Positions 1-10,991 of a stretch of DNA of 64,000 nucleotides are shown piece after piece. Below the pieces are notes generated by a model, which did no database searches, was not told where the DNA came from, and saw nothing but the letters and a program-made list of their open reading frames with translations. This DNA comes from Coptis chinensis. Its lineage: Eukaryota > Streptophyta > Magnoliopsida > Ranunculales > Ranunculaceae. Location of the stretch: NCBI GenBank assembly GCA_015680905.1, contig CM027377.1:56441501-56505500 (forward strand), read 5' to 3'. Each line of letters starts with the position of its first letter. Position 1 is the first letter of the stretch. The translations under genes and the position numbers were made by a program.

Positions 1-1242
1 TTCACAAAGGGTTTGAGTTGTACATGTATTCCCCAAGAACAATTAATGGGTATTGGACGTAAGTCTATCTTGGTTTAACTTAACAATGGACAGATTTGTT
101 TGTTTGCGATATCGGGGTTTCTTATAAGATGCTTATAATGATTTGTAGCTTGTTTCAAGTAGTTTCGGTCGACTTACCCCTTAGATATATTAACAGTTGC
201 AATTCTGCTTATTCACATAGGTATTTATGATCTTGAGTTAACTATTTTGCATTCAACTATCATACGTACTAATGATTTACTTTAAATCCTTAAGAAATAT
301 CTTATATATAATTTGTGCATGCCTAGATTACTTGGTTACCTTGTATATCGGTGCATTTACTGGCTATTTTATATCAAGTTATATTGAGTGTCACAATCTC
401 TTTTCAATTGCAGAATTCAAGTGGGCTAGTGTGTTAAAAGATGTGAGCTAGGATTTTGGGGCTCCCTTGGAGGAATGAATGCTACCAGTTGGGAAAGCGA
501 TGTGGATTTGTCCAATTTGTTCATATGTGGGTAATCGACTTTGACGAGATTAGGTTATTTTTTCATTTGGATTTGGATTAGGCTGATTATATTTATATGA
601 ATTAGATTGGAAATGTGTTATTTACTTCATTACGTTTTACGATTAAGTACAAATATATATTGGTTATCCAATGGGATTGGAATGTTTTAATGAAATTAGC
701 AATATATATGAGAGTTACTTGAAATTTAATGGATCATATTCAAGTGTGTAGTTTATTGCAGGTCCCCAATTTTGGGGTTTTTTTTATATATATATTCACG
801 TTTTTTTTTCCTTTTTTTAATAAAAAAAAAACAATATATACATATCACGGTTTTACCCAAACCGTCATGACTAATGATACTTTTTATGACCGTTAAAAAA
901 GATGAATGCATAACAGTTTATTTAAAACCGTCACAAATGATATGATTTGTTGTGACGGTTTTTGAGCAGTTGTTACCGTTTTTTTATGGTTTTATGACCG
1001 TTAAAAGGATGAATGCATAACCGTTTATTTAAAACTGTCACAAATTATATGATTTGTTGTGACGGTTTTTGAGCAGTTGTTATGGTTTTTTATGGTAGAG
1101 AGAAGTTTGGAACAAATATTTGTGAAGGTTTTGGGAAAAAAATAAATGACTCTCACTCCATCACAGTTTTGGGAAAAAAAAACAATGACAAAAGACTTTT
1201 TGTGACTGTTTTTAACAGTGATATAAAAGCTTTTTTTTTGTA
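1..1242. mobile_element. CACTA (En/Spm) transposon, right end
   Basis: The segment ends in TTTTTTTTTGTAGTG, the inverted form of the CACTA terminus (CACTACAAAAA). Just inside are two ~107-bp direct copies (about 889-978 and 996-1085), each holding a hairpin of AACCGTCACAAA paired with TTTGTTGTGACGGTT. Such subterminal repeats are typical of CACTA elements. CAA follows the terminus and would be one side of a 3-bp target duplication. The other end lies left of the window. Positions 3-58 can be read as an open exon tail followed by GTAAGT, possibly the end of the element's own gene, but I could not assign it. Confidence 0.8.
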
Positions 1243-1245
1243 GTG

Positions 1246-2790
1246 CAAATACCTGTTACTGGTAACTTCTGAAGAATACATGTCACTAGTAACTTTTGAA
1301 GAGTACCTTTTACTAGTAACTTCTGAAGAGTACTTGTCACCAGCTTCGAGATTGATTCTGAGAAAGAGCCTTTCTAGAAGTGAAGGCGGAATTTGACTTC
1401 CATTTTATAATAGATTTTGAATTATGTTGTCTTATGGTCAGATCGTAAGATAGTCTTCTTGACTTCTGGTTGCGGTAAGACCAGTATAGGTTATGGCCCC
1501 CCTTTCCTTTACCCTAGTTGACCCAGGATTGGATACCGTCAGGTTTAGGATCTCTTTTGGGATGTTCTATAATTTGTAATACACCTTTTGAAAAACGGAT
1601 ATGTTTGGCGTCTTTCTTTATTACAACAATTATAGGGTTTCTATTTTTAAAGCCTAATTTAGCCACCTGTAGCTGTCTTTTAATTGTAATTTCCTTTAAC
1701 TTTTTACCAAGGGGAAGGGATTGGTTCATCTTTTGATTTCAACCACCCCACAAAACCCTTCCGGGCCATATGTTATGCATTCTCCACGACTGAAGTGCTT
1801 GGTCCACCAGTGACTTTCCATCTGCATTATATGCTGTCGAGCTAGGTGATACAGCTGGGTGCTACGTAAAGTCGAAGAGCAGGGCAGGTGACTAAAGTGA
1901 CAACGCACTGAATGATGCTTTGTATCTGACCTAATATCCATTCCGAACTCAATATATGGAATCTTATTTTGAAAAATGTACTGTTCCGTGTTCGGGAGAC
2001 ATGCTTTTAGCACAGGATAAAGGGTTCTAAAAGATAAAAGCGTCCTTGCTTCACAGAGTTTCACAGACTCAAACAAAAGGAACTCCATTTATAAGGAGCA
2101 AAAACCACTCAATTCTTTGTGAAATTAAGGAGAGCAGCCAACCCTTTCTTATTATATTAATTATTAGCGGGTAGGTGAAACTTTTTCCTGAACAGATATT
2201 TCTAGTAAAGGATACTTCACTCAGGATGACTATATACCCTGTTAGCCATCCTGAGGAAATATCCTCTACCACAAATACCTGTTACTGGTAACTTCTGAAG
2301 AATACATGTCACTGGTAACTTTTGAAGAGTACCTTTTACTAGTAACTTCTGAAAAGTACCTGTCACAGGTATTTCTGGTAAAGGATACTTCACTCAGGAT
2401 GACTATATATCCTGTTAGCCATCCTGAGGAAATATCCTCTACCACAAATACCTGTTACTGGTAACTTCTGAAGTATACATGTCACTGGTAACTTCTGAAG
2501 AGTACCTTTTACTAGTAACTTCTGAAGAGTACCTGTCATAGGTATTTCTGGTAAAGAATATTTTAGTTAGGATGGCTATATACCCTGTTAGCCATCCTGA
2601 GGAAATATCCTCTACCACAAATACCTGTTACTGGTAACTTCTGAAGAATACTTGTTACAGGTAACTTCTGAATAATAAATGTCACTGGTAACTTATGAAG
2701 AGTGCCTGTCACAGGTATTTCTAGTAAAGGATATTTCACCCAGGATGTTTATATACCCTGTTAGCCATCCTGAGAAAATATCTTTTACCA
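1246..2790. repeat. Tandem repeat, ~175-bp unit, interrupted
   Basis: Units contain ATACCTGTTACTGGTAACTT, then CTTCTGAAGAGTACC motifs, then ACTCAGGATGACTATATA and GTTAGCCATCCTGAGGAAAT. Complete or nearly complete units start near 2194, 2368, 2544 and 2718, and a partial unit occupies 1246-1339. The short palindromes GTTACTGGTAAC and TTACTAGTAA recur several times inside each unit. No gene was found in the array. The CACTA element on the left appears to have inserted inside a unit, because the CAAATACC at its edge matches the internal unit sequence. Confidence 0.8.
1340..2194. other. Unidentified ~855-bp segment inserted in the tandem repeat
   Basis: Repeat sequence stops at 1339 and resumes at about 2195. 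The material between has no repeat motif, no retroelement ends and no protein I recognise. It has short open frames on both strands (plus 1518-1736; minus 1726-2088), none convincing. It is more GC-balanced than its surroundings. An organellar insertion is possible, but I could not match it to a known organelle gene. Confidence 0.4.
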
Positions 2791-3469
2791 TAAATACTTG
2801 TAACTGGCTACCTGAAGAATACCTTGGCTACCTTTTTTATCACCAAGGGTTCATGCTACTCCTCTTGCAGTGTCCAGTATAATGTCTTCTTCAACCATTA
2901 TGATGTCTTACATAGCCATCTTAAATTAAAGGGAAACTTGTCTAGTAGTTGCGAAAATGAATAAATAAATGTTAAGAACAATCCAATATGACAGAGTGAC
3001 TACCCTTGCTTGTTTCTTTTCATCACTACCCTAATCTTAGTCTTCATTATCTGTACCTCCACCTTTATTGTCTTTATCTTCCTCACTATCAGATTCATCA
3101 CTACCCTTCACTTCCGGCACCCACCTAGCTTTTTCTTTTGTGCGCCCCCCTATGATACCCACCTTAGGAGGAGGACTATCATACATAATATCTTCATCAC
3201 TCTTATCATCACTAGCTTCAATTGTAGCCGTCTTCTTTTCTGGCTCAGAATCAATATCACTGGCAGAGTTATTATTACCACTACCATGACTAATACCGAC
3301 CTTCTTTTGTTCAGTATCAAGAGTACCTTCACTACCATCTATTTTCTTCTCTGCCTCAAAATCAATAAGACTATCCTCATAACCATCCTCATAAATTACT
3401 TCCTTGGCAGAGGCAGTCTGAGCACTAGCTTACGGAACAGCTTTCTTCTTTTCTACGTCAGACTCAATT

Positions 3470-4500
3470 TCACTGACAGACTCACTTTCCTGAAACCTAA
3501 ATGATAACTTAAAGCGTCTATACAGTCTCCTATTATACAACTCAAGTACACTAGTACAATACAATATTTAGCAATTAATAGGCAACAACTTACTTCACTA
3601 TCAACTTCATTAGCAATATCCTCAGCATATGACATGGCAGCCAATGAGGGTTCAGTACCTGTGCCAGGTTCAAAACCCACCATATTATCCTGAACAAGGC
3701 TAACATCATTCTAACCAATAGACATGTCAACATCCTCATCAATAGTTGGTTGAAGAAGCACAGAATCATCCAAACCCATCAATCTAGTGCTCCTCCTCAA
3801 TTGAGTGCCAACATGGGTAGCATGCAACTTTTTCCTTCTAGATATAGGTTCCTTCTTCAAAGGGTCTTGGTCACCCTCTATGACCTCTTTTTCGCTAGTC
3901 GCTATGACCTCTCTCCGCCAGTCGCAAGACATGCTTTCTTAACAGAGGCAGTCTGAGCACTAGCTTGCGGAGCAACTTTCTTCTTTCGGCCCTTCTTTTT
4001 TTCTACGTCAGACTCAATTTCATTAACAGACTCAGTTTCTTGGAACCAAAAAGATAACTTGTTGTGTTTTTACAGTCTCCTATTATGCAACTCAAGTACA
4101 CTAGTACAATACAATATTTAACAATTAATATACAACAACTTACTTCACTATCAACTTCATCAGTATCTATAGCTTTTCTAGGTTCAACTTCCACAGCATA
4201 TAACATGGCACCCAACTATGGTTCAGTAGTTGTGCCAGATTCAAAACCCACCACCTTATCCTGAGAAAATGACGTGTCATCTCCTTCATCACTTGATGTG
4301 CCAGGTTCAACAAGGCCAACATCATTCTGACCAATAGACATGTCAACATCTTCATCAATAGTTGGTTGAAGAAGCACAACATCATCCAAACCCATCAATC
4401 TAGTGATCCTCCTCAACTAAGTGCCAACACGGGTAACATGCAACTTTTTCCTTCCAGATGTAGGTTTCTTCTTCAAAGGGTCTTGGTCACCCTTTATGAC
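3470..4500 (-). repeat. Tandem duplication of an exon-intron-exon unit inside the DUF1985 gene
   Basis: Plus-strand 3471-3885 matches 4022-4500 closely, including the intron, its splice sites and both flanking exon edges. The second copy has an extra ~46-60 bp around 4265-4320. The unit encodes TRLMGLDD, LLQPTIDEDVDMSIG and DEVDSE followed by the donor. The left-hand copy (3' in the gene) carries a TAG where the other has CAG, and a frameshift. Confidence 0.75.
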
Positions 4501-4639
4501 CTCTCTCATGCCAGTCGCAAGACATGCTTTCTTCTTCAAAGGTGCTTTAGTGTGGTTACCCTCTTTAACACTCTTACTGCTGCCCTCTTTAGTTACCCTC
4601 CTCTTACGAGTCTGGGTAACACCGACTCCTTTATTTGAA

Positions 4640-4900
4640 GTACTCTTCCCTACTGCTAGCACCTTTTTCTGCCATGTACTAACTCCCTCAAACACCACCA
4701 TACTCTTCCCCACTAGAGGCACCTTTTTCTGCCGTGTCCTAACTCCTTCCAACACCACCGTACTCTTCCCCACTGGAGGCACCTTTTTCTGCCGAGTCCT
4801 AACTCCCTCCAACACCACCATACTCTTCCCCACTGGAGGCACCTTTTTCTACCGTGTACTAACTCCCTCCAACTCCACCTCTTCTTCACTCTCTACGTAC
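4640..4900 (-). repeat. 60-bp coding minisatellite (20-residue repeat)
   Basis: Four to five adjacent units of 60 bp read on minus as PPVGKSMVVLEGVRTRQKKV, with substitutions between units. Being a multiple of three, the array keeps frame, and it lies in the basic region of the DUF1985 pseudogene. One unit carries TAG in place of CAG in the RQKKV block. Confidence 0.8.
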
Positions 4901-6451
4901 TCCCTCATCTCTCGTCTCGTTATCTGAATTTGAAAACCAAAAAGTCAAATTGCTGCCAGTGTATGTAGTAAGAGCTTCTAATATTTAAACACAATGAGTT
5001 ACAACAACCACTTACAAAAGTTGGGGAGTTGTCCACGATCGCATCTAAGACGTCGTACAACCACGATCGATCGCACTTTTCCTCCTGTGGAAGAACAACA
5101 AATTAAAACTATGAAAATGTTTATACACACTACTCATAGGAAATACAATATAAGGGGGGGTAATGTGATCAATTTCATTGTGCTGTAGAACTCTGGACTA
5201 TGTATGAGTACATAATATTTATATAATCAGAGGACTCTATATATGCTGGGTAGGCCGCTATATAAGAATTTTCAAAAAATTTAATCTGCGCCATCAACAA
5301 TACTATATTATCAACTATTGACATGGTAAGGACACTAACTTGTGCAATGACTAATAAATAAACAAACAAACCTTTAGCGCGAGCCTTACGACATCCTCAG
5401 ATTTCACCGAGTTTGGAAGTTCCAGCAGTTTCTTCAATTTGAAATTTGCCTTCGCCAACCTAGCCTCCCAGGTACTTCCACGGGTGCTTTTCCCAGGAAT
5501 TTTGACCCACCCAAGCACCCAAGGGAAACTGTTAGGATCTAGTCGGCAAGGCCCCATGAACGTTGAGGAAAACTCAAAGAGTGAACAAGATTGCATAACC
5601 ATGATGGCAGGCTATAAATTTTTCTTGAGGAACATTTTTTAAGTGACTTACAAGTTGACAATGGAGCGTCTCTACCCCATCCTTGATTCCTTCATAGACA
5701 AGGTAACCCCAAGGGAAATAATCAAAGCTATTAAGATTATCACCAAGGTCAATGTATTTTACATTAACACCCTTACTCCCCGATGGAATCAAGAATGCAC
5801 CAAGGACATACAACCGGTTTAGTCGGTAGACATCCGAGAGTGCTTTCGGATGTGACTCGGCTTTTTTCTTCACCATCTCCCTGGCTTCCAATATCAGGTC
5901 CAGAAGAACCGCTCCTTTAACCTTCTTGTTATTTTTGGATTTTTTATTCGGGAGAAAATATTTAAGCCTAAAAGGTGTGGGCTCTGTATCCTCCATATTC
6001 CAGTATTCATCGGGAGGTTCTGTGGTGGACAGTCCAGTCAGTATTGCAACATCAGACTTCTTAAAATTCAAATGCACATCTCTAATTCTGTAATTAAGCC
6101 TACAAACCCTCTGGTTCAAAATCGCAACAATTAAGTTGTTGTGGGTTACCAACGAGTACACCTTGTCGTCTTCTGGATCTTTTCCCTCTGTGGTGTGAAG
6201 AAGGAAACCAAATGGACAAGTTTCTAAGTCATTTAATTCATCTGCATTGAATGTTTTAAAAATTGTGCATGCAGCTTATTCGGACTACAACGCATCGCGA
6301 TGTCAATCTCCGGTCCACCTTCTGATCCAGAATCTTCCTCCTCTACAAAAGTCTGCTTCCCGTTCCCTTCTACTCCCTTTTTCGTCCTAAATATATTGAA
6401 ACAAGATTGCTTAGATAATTTATCATAAACAACAAAAAACCCAAGTTGCAA

Positions 6452-7283
6452 GGTCTTCTGAACCTAATATAGTTTATTGGTAAAACTATTTACTATTCTG
6501 GATAGCTTATATAGAGTCTGCCATCAAACACTTATGTTCAACAAATAACTTAATTTAATAATCGTAACTTGGAGGGAAGCAAACTTCTCGGCAGATCAAG
6601 AGGCAAAAAAAGTAACAACTATGTCATCTGAGTCACGTTTTCTGTATCATGGCAAGCCTCCATGGTTATATAAATGGGAGGCTTGCACAAGTACTTAATT
6701 TAGATTGGAGTGAATGGGTAAGGTGCTTGAACAAATGTTGTATTGGAGGCCTACCTAGTAGGGTTACAATTCACTCCCTCAAATACATTACCTATGACAG
6801 TATCACATTGTGATTCTGGTTTTCCTTTTATTTCTTTTACACTTTCACCTTTTGTAATTTCTCTCCCATTTTTCCTATACTTAATCAAATTCTCAACTCA
6901 CTTAGCAAAATAAAATAAACTTAATTTAATTTTCAGGCTATGTCATCTCTGTCTGCCAACAAACACTTGTGTTCAACAAACATTTCGAGTTAAAATACAT
7001 GGTTTAGACTAGGTCATCTTTGTCGAACAAATAAAGAGTAGGATGCAAGTAGAGATAAAAAAACATACCTTTAAATGTTGGTTGTTCTTCCAATTCCAAT
7101 TTTGATTTTGTGATATTGGCTTTGAAGAGAGATAAGAGATAAGAGATGAGAGAGATTGGGTATAAAACCTTTAAAACAAATGTATTGGGCTCCGCACTGT
7201 ATTTATGGGATCCGTAGGTCTTTTTCGTACGGCTTATTTCCAAAAAAACACTTTCCCCCCAAAAAATAAACATTCATGACATA
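6452..7283. other. Gene-poor stretch
   Basis: I see no supported gene. There is one short hairpin (GCAAGCCTCC ... GGGAGGCTTGC, about 6652-6686), and minus-strand open frames of up to 89 codons resemble nothing known to me. Confidence 0.5.
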
Positions 7284-7291
7284 GTAAGTTG

Positions 7292-7611
7292 CAAGGACCA
7301 AAATATCGAATTTGGTGAATATCTCGATGTACTAAAAAATCGAGATATATCAAATATAACAGAAATATCGTCGATTATATTGGAAATATTGTCAATATAT
7401 CAGTCAAAGTCAACAATATTTGGTCAAAGTCAACAATTTATATCGAATATATCGGTCGATATATATCGTTATATCAGAAATTGCGAAACATATCTGAAAA
7501 AAACATATTCAATATTCGGTTGAGATATAATAGATATTTCCATCTTGGTGTACCCAAAAAACAAGATATATCGGGGATATCTCAGATATCTCGGCGATAT
7601 TTTTGGCCTTG
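7292..7611. mobile_element. hAT-type MITE with 8-bp TSD
   Basis: The element starts CAAGGACCAAAATATCG and ends with the inverse of CAAGGCCAAAAATATCG. Identical 8-bp flanks GTAAGTTG lie at 7284-7291 and 7612-7619, the length made by hAT transposases. The 320-bp interior is packed with GATATATC/CGATATATCG-like words and has no coding capacity. Confidence 0.85.
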
Positions 7612-7629
7612 GTAAGTTGCATTGCATCC

Positions 7630-8358
7630 CATAATATTTGATCCAATTTAAAAAACTAAATAGTTATTATATATATATATATGTTTTTTTTTGGTATAAA
7701 ATATTGTATATAATCATTAACTACTAATATTAAACTATAATAACAAAATAATAGTAATAAGTGACAAATATATATATATATGTGGAGGGATAGAGGCACA
7801 TTCATTATGCACACATTATAGCCACATTTTCGACATACAAATGAACTAAGGGCTAGTTTTTTGTGGAGATGATCTCCTCACCATAAAGATCATTCTCACA
7901 AAAAATCATAATATTTGAATATGTCTAACTATGTAAAAATTAGTATTCATTTGTATTCATTTTTGAACTTTTCATCTAATGGTCTAAAAGTTTTGTGATC
8001 ATATCTACAAAAAATTATCCCTTAATTCAACTTTTAAATCCATGATTTTGTTTGGATTCATTTACAATGTGGCTATAATGTGCGCATAAGAATGTGCCTC
8101 TATCCCTCCCCATATATATATACTAGTTTTTATAGTGGTAAAATGAATTATTCAACGGGGCCATTATTCAAAGCAAATAAAATTTTAATTAATATTCATT
8201 TTCTGATCGTATATGTATTCGATATTTGATTCGGATATCCAAAATCAGATTTAGATAGGATTTATAATATCTGTCTGATTTGGATATCAGGATAATTTTT
8301 TGGATTTGGATTCGGATACAGGCTTATCCGAATCCCAACCTATCCGTTTGCACCCCTA
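7630..8358. mobile_element. hAT-like non-autonomous element, truncated, with a nested MITE
   Basis: The right end is the inverse of TAGGGGTGCAAACGGATAGG, a terminus typical of plant hAT-like MITEs. The interior near it is rich in TCCGAATCC/GGATTCGG words. The AT-rich core matches, in inverted orientation, the element at 47820-48297. The left half is missing, cut close to the TSD of the neighbouring MITE. A different MITE (7784-8109) interrupts it. Confidence 0.65.
7784..8109. mobile_element. MITE with ~44-bp terminal inverted repeats
   Basis: The left end GGAGGGATAGAGGCACATTC continues to CACATTATAGCCACATT. The right end is its near-perfect inverse. The element is about 326 bp, non-coding, and set in (TA)n sequence that hides the target duplication. 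It interrupts the hAT-like repeat around it. Confidence 0.8.
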
Positions 8359-9060
8359 ACCAAGACAATCCACGACCACTATACTAAATTTACTAAGTAC
8401 TATAAATGGACATGTTTCGAAACAAATGTATAGGACTAATCTTTATTTGAATAACATTTTTATAGTACCAATTGAATAATCTTTCTATAGTTTGAATTTA
8501 ATTAGTGTGATCTACATTTTCTATGCGGTTTCTATTTGTCTTACCTAGGGGTGACTTCGGATTTGATTGAAAGAAAAGCTTTTGGAAAAATTTCAAATTT
8601 ATTTCGGATCGCATTATCCGATTCTCGATGGATTTTTTTTCGGATGGAGCAATTTCTTTTCCAAATTTGGAAATTTTGGAAAATCGGCAAAAATCAGAAA
8701 TGTTCGGATATAATTAACTAGAAAAATCGGAAATCAGACATTGACCAGATACAAGCATGCCATCGGATATAGACTTTTTGATAATCATAACACAAATATC
8801 CCTACCAAATACAGAAAAATATCGGATTGGATTTCACAAAACACGGATTATTGGAAATACCTAGAACCGTACTCTCGGTTTCTAGCCATTGGCCTTCTAA
8901 CTGCATTCTTAACTGAGAACTTTGTTCTTAAATGGAATTAGAAGCCTGGCAAACTTAAAAAGATAACCATTCTTTTTAATGGTGTTTACCATATTAATGC
9001 CGAAAATGATTTCTATGGCAAGAAGATTCATTAAAATAAGCCCAATAAATAAATTTCTAT
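8359..9060. other. Gene-poor stretch with TCGGA-rich repeat
   Basis: Sequence starting TAGGGGTGACTTCGGATTTG (about 8546) is enriched in CGGAT/ATCGGA words up to about 8880 and may be another decayed hAT-like element. The open frames here (8536-8721, 8741-8941) look like repeat translation, not genes. Confidence 0.4.
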
Positions 9061-9215
9061 GGCGGTATTGCCACCCCATGAAATAGGACTAGCACCCCCT
9101 TTGGATGGTGTGGGTCACCACATAAGCTGTTCACAACACTAACTAAGATGACTAAATACACTATATAACATCCAAAAAGGTGTGCTAGTCCTATTTTATG
9201 GGATGCCAATACCAC
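9061..9215. mobile_element. Short MITE, ~50-bp inverted ends
   Basis: The left arm runs GGCGGTATTGCCACCCCATG to CTTTGGATG. The right arm is its imperfect inverse (CATCCAAAAAGG to CCAATACCAC). Only ~55 bp separates the arms, so the element is nearly all fold-back. TAT flanks both sides, a candidate 3-bp target duplication. Confidence 0.7.
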
Positions 9216-10675
9216 TATTATGAGCCGCACTGTTATATTATAGTAGTACTATAGCAGTATAGCATAGCTAAAGGTAAGTTCGACCCTTTCATTGAGATTG
9301 GGCCTTCCCTGTGTAAATGGGCCATCATATAGTTATTAGGGCCCCATTATGTTTAAGCCAACCTCAGACCATTTTTCCTCAGACCTAACATTGCCTTCAC
9401 CTCACAACCTCAGATCTCATTTACTTTCGGTGTAGATCCATACAGTAGAGAGAGAGGGTGAGAAGAATTCGGTCAAAACTAACCTTTAGTCCTGAAGTAA
9501 GAGAAGAAGAGGTTGCTAACTTATTAAGGTAGCGGCTATTTAGGAGAATAACATGTCCAGATCTCCCAAAATTTCGATAAAATTTTTATGGGAAGCTAAA
9601 TTTATTGATTTCTTACCACTTTGCCAAACGAATTACTAATTTTGTAGCCATAAATTTAGGCCAAAACATTTGTAAATGATATTTGAAGTGACTGTCCACA
9701 TTTTGTTGAAAGTTTAACTTAATAACTGACTTCCCCGTTCAAGAAATGCAGAAAACAAAGTATGATACGTATAATGGAATGTATATGACACAATTGATGT
9801 TCTTGACGTGGTTACTAGCATATACTTATATAGTGATTTACTAGGCTTGTATAATGTATTGTTGATTCATATTGTTCTCCGCATGGCACAAGAATGATAT
9901 GACACGGTTGCACACTTTTTTTATAGTGTTGGTTTATAACATAGTAGTGATAGACAACAAAACATGAACAAATTAAACCAACTATTCAAAACATGTCCTA
10001 AATACTACTTTTGGCAACATTTGCTTAGATTTCAAAACTAAAATACGCAGCCAGTTTAGGTAGATTTTTTATAATGCAGAGAAAGGTCTGCTATGCAGTC
10101 GTTTAGGTAGACAAATACACGGTCTAATTTAGGTAACCTAAAGGCAACATGATCAGTGTCACATGCTTTACTTGTGCACTTCTCAGTTTCACAATTGATA
10201 TTATGAACGGTTAGGAAAGGGTTATTGGGTTTGGGGTTGCAGTACAAGCCCACCAATTTAGAAATGGACCGCCACCCAAACCAATAACTCTCTTCCACTC
10301 CTGGAGAACATCAATTGTTAATCACTCTGGAGAAGTCTACTAGTGAAGCCTTTGTCACTGTTCTCCCATTTAAAATTCGGGTACTCTCCACTCTGCAGAC
10401 GGTTCCATGTTCCATGTGACCTACTAACAACCAAAAAGGTATGAAAATATTTGAAAAGAAGGTTATGATAGAGTTGGCTATATTGTGCTTGTTTTGTTAT
10501 AGTGGTTTTTCTTCTCAAATTGAAAAAACTTTCAATTTGAGGAGATAAATCATTATAACAAACCATCCACCGGAGATCAAACTCTATCATATCCAACTTT
10601 TCAATTATTTCCTTACGTTTTAGGTTAAGTTTGGGAAAAAGGTTGATGATAGAGAAAAACAATGAAAATGGTGAA
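9216..10675. other. Gene-poor stretch
   Basis: I can support no gene. Minus-strand open frames at 10318-10662 and 10056-10298 are unlike any family I know. The CT-rich minus-strand sequence just upstream of 10662 could be a plant 5' leader, but no coherent protein follows. Confidence 0.4.
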
Positions 10676-10790
10676 GAATGTAGAGAGAAGAGAGAGAGAA
10701 AGAGAGAGAGAGTGCTTAGTTGTTAGAGATGTTTATCTTTGTACTTTTCATTATTATTTTATTTAATTATTATTATTATTATTATTATTA
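10676..10790. repeat. (GA)n and (ATT)n microsatellites
   Basis: 10680-10712 is an imperfect GA tract. 10754-10790 is an ATT/TTA tract that leads straight into the duplicated segment at 10791. Confidence 0.9.
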
Positions 10791-10919
10791 GAGCAGTGAG
10801 TGAATGTCCTATGACACTTCACTGTCACCCAAATAAATAAAATCCTTCATGGTCAGCACTACTATAAGGGAGACTTGAGTGCAAACCGAGCGCAAAAGCC
10901 AATCAATTTACTTAGGAAC

Positions 10920-10991
10920 ATGGCTCTCTTCATTATTGGCCTACTTGTTGTTCTTATTGGTCTAATGGTTAGGTTGATTTTCCAGTTGTAG
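10920..10991 (+). CDS. Candidate 23-aa hydrophobic peptide, copy 1
   Basis: The ORF starts MALFIIGLLVVLIGLMVRL and is followed by a short IFQL tail and TAG. It is almost wholly hydrophobic with one arginine and could form a single membrane helix. The ATG lies about 58 bp after a TATA-like CTATAAGG, a plausible promoter-to-start distance. The second copy at 11645 keeps start, stop and length. No family is recognised. The ORF is short enough to arise by chance, so conservation between the two copies is the only support. Confidence 0.3.
   Translation: MALFIIGLLVVLIGLMVRLIFQL

Larger units (their letters stand above)
3038..6260 (-). pseudogene. DUF1985-domain gene, degenerate
   Basis: Read on minus, an open stretch from about 6255 to 5652 gives a DUF1985-like domain. 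It contains VYSLVTHNN, ILTGLSTTEP, RLNRLYVLGAFLIPSG and the typical F-PWG box (FDYFPWGYLVYEG). The next block (5611-5372) continues in phase after a GTAAGT donor at 5651, but the implied intron is only 40 bp, so this may be an indel. Downstream exons (4927-4151, 4045-3599, 3489-3038) encode a basic repeat region, an LMGLDD...LLQPTIDEDVDM block and an acidic tail ending in NED and a stop. They are separated by ~108-bp introns with GTAAGT donors. Lesions include TAG for CAG near 4850 and 3711, and a frameshift near 3930. DUF1985 genes in plants often carry a Ulp1 protease and travel in transposons; no protease domain is visible here. Upstream, 6451-6240 may be a further 5' exon in another frame. 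Confidence 0.7.

Noticed and set aside
1518-1736. A 72-codon frame with hydrophobic segments, considered as an organellar membrane protein
   Set aside because: I could not match it to any known organelle gene, and a frame of similar length overlaps on the other strand.
3010-3504. A 164-codon plus-strand frame rich in Ile/Thr/Phe
   Set aside because: It is the opposite strand of the acidic tail of the DUF1985 pseudogene, whose minus-strand reading is the coherent one.
8536-8941. Two 60-66-codon frames
   Set aside because: They lie in TCGGA-rich repeat DNA and have no protein-like pattern.
10056-10662. Two adjacent minus-strand frames preceded by a CT-rich leader-like tract
   Set aside because: The translations match no family, the frames do not join at good splice sites, and the CT tract is a simple microsatellite.
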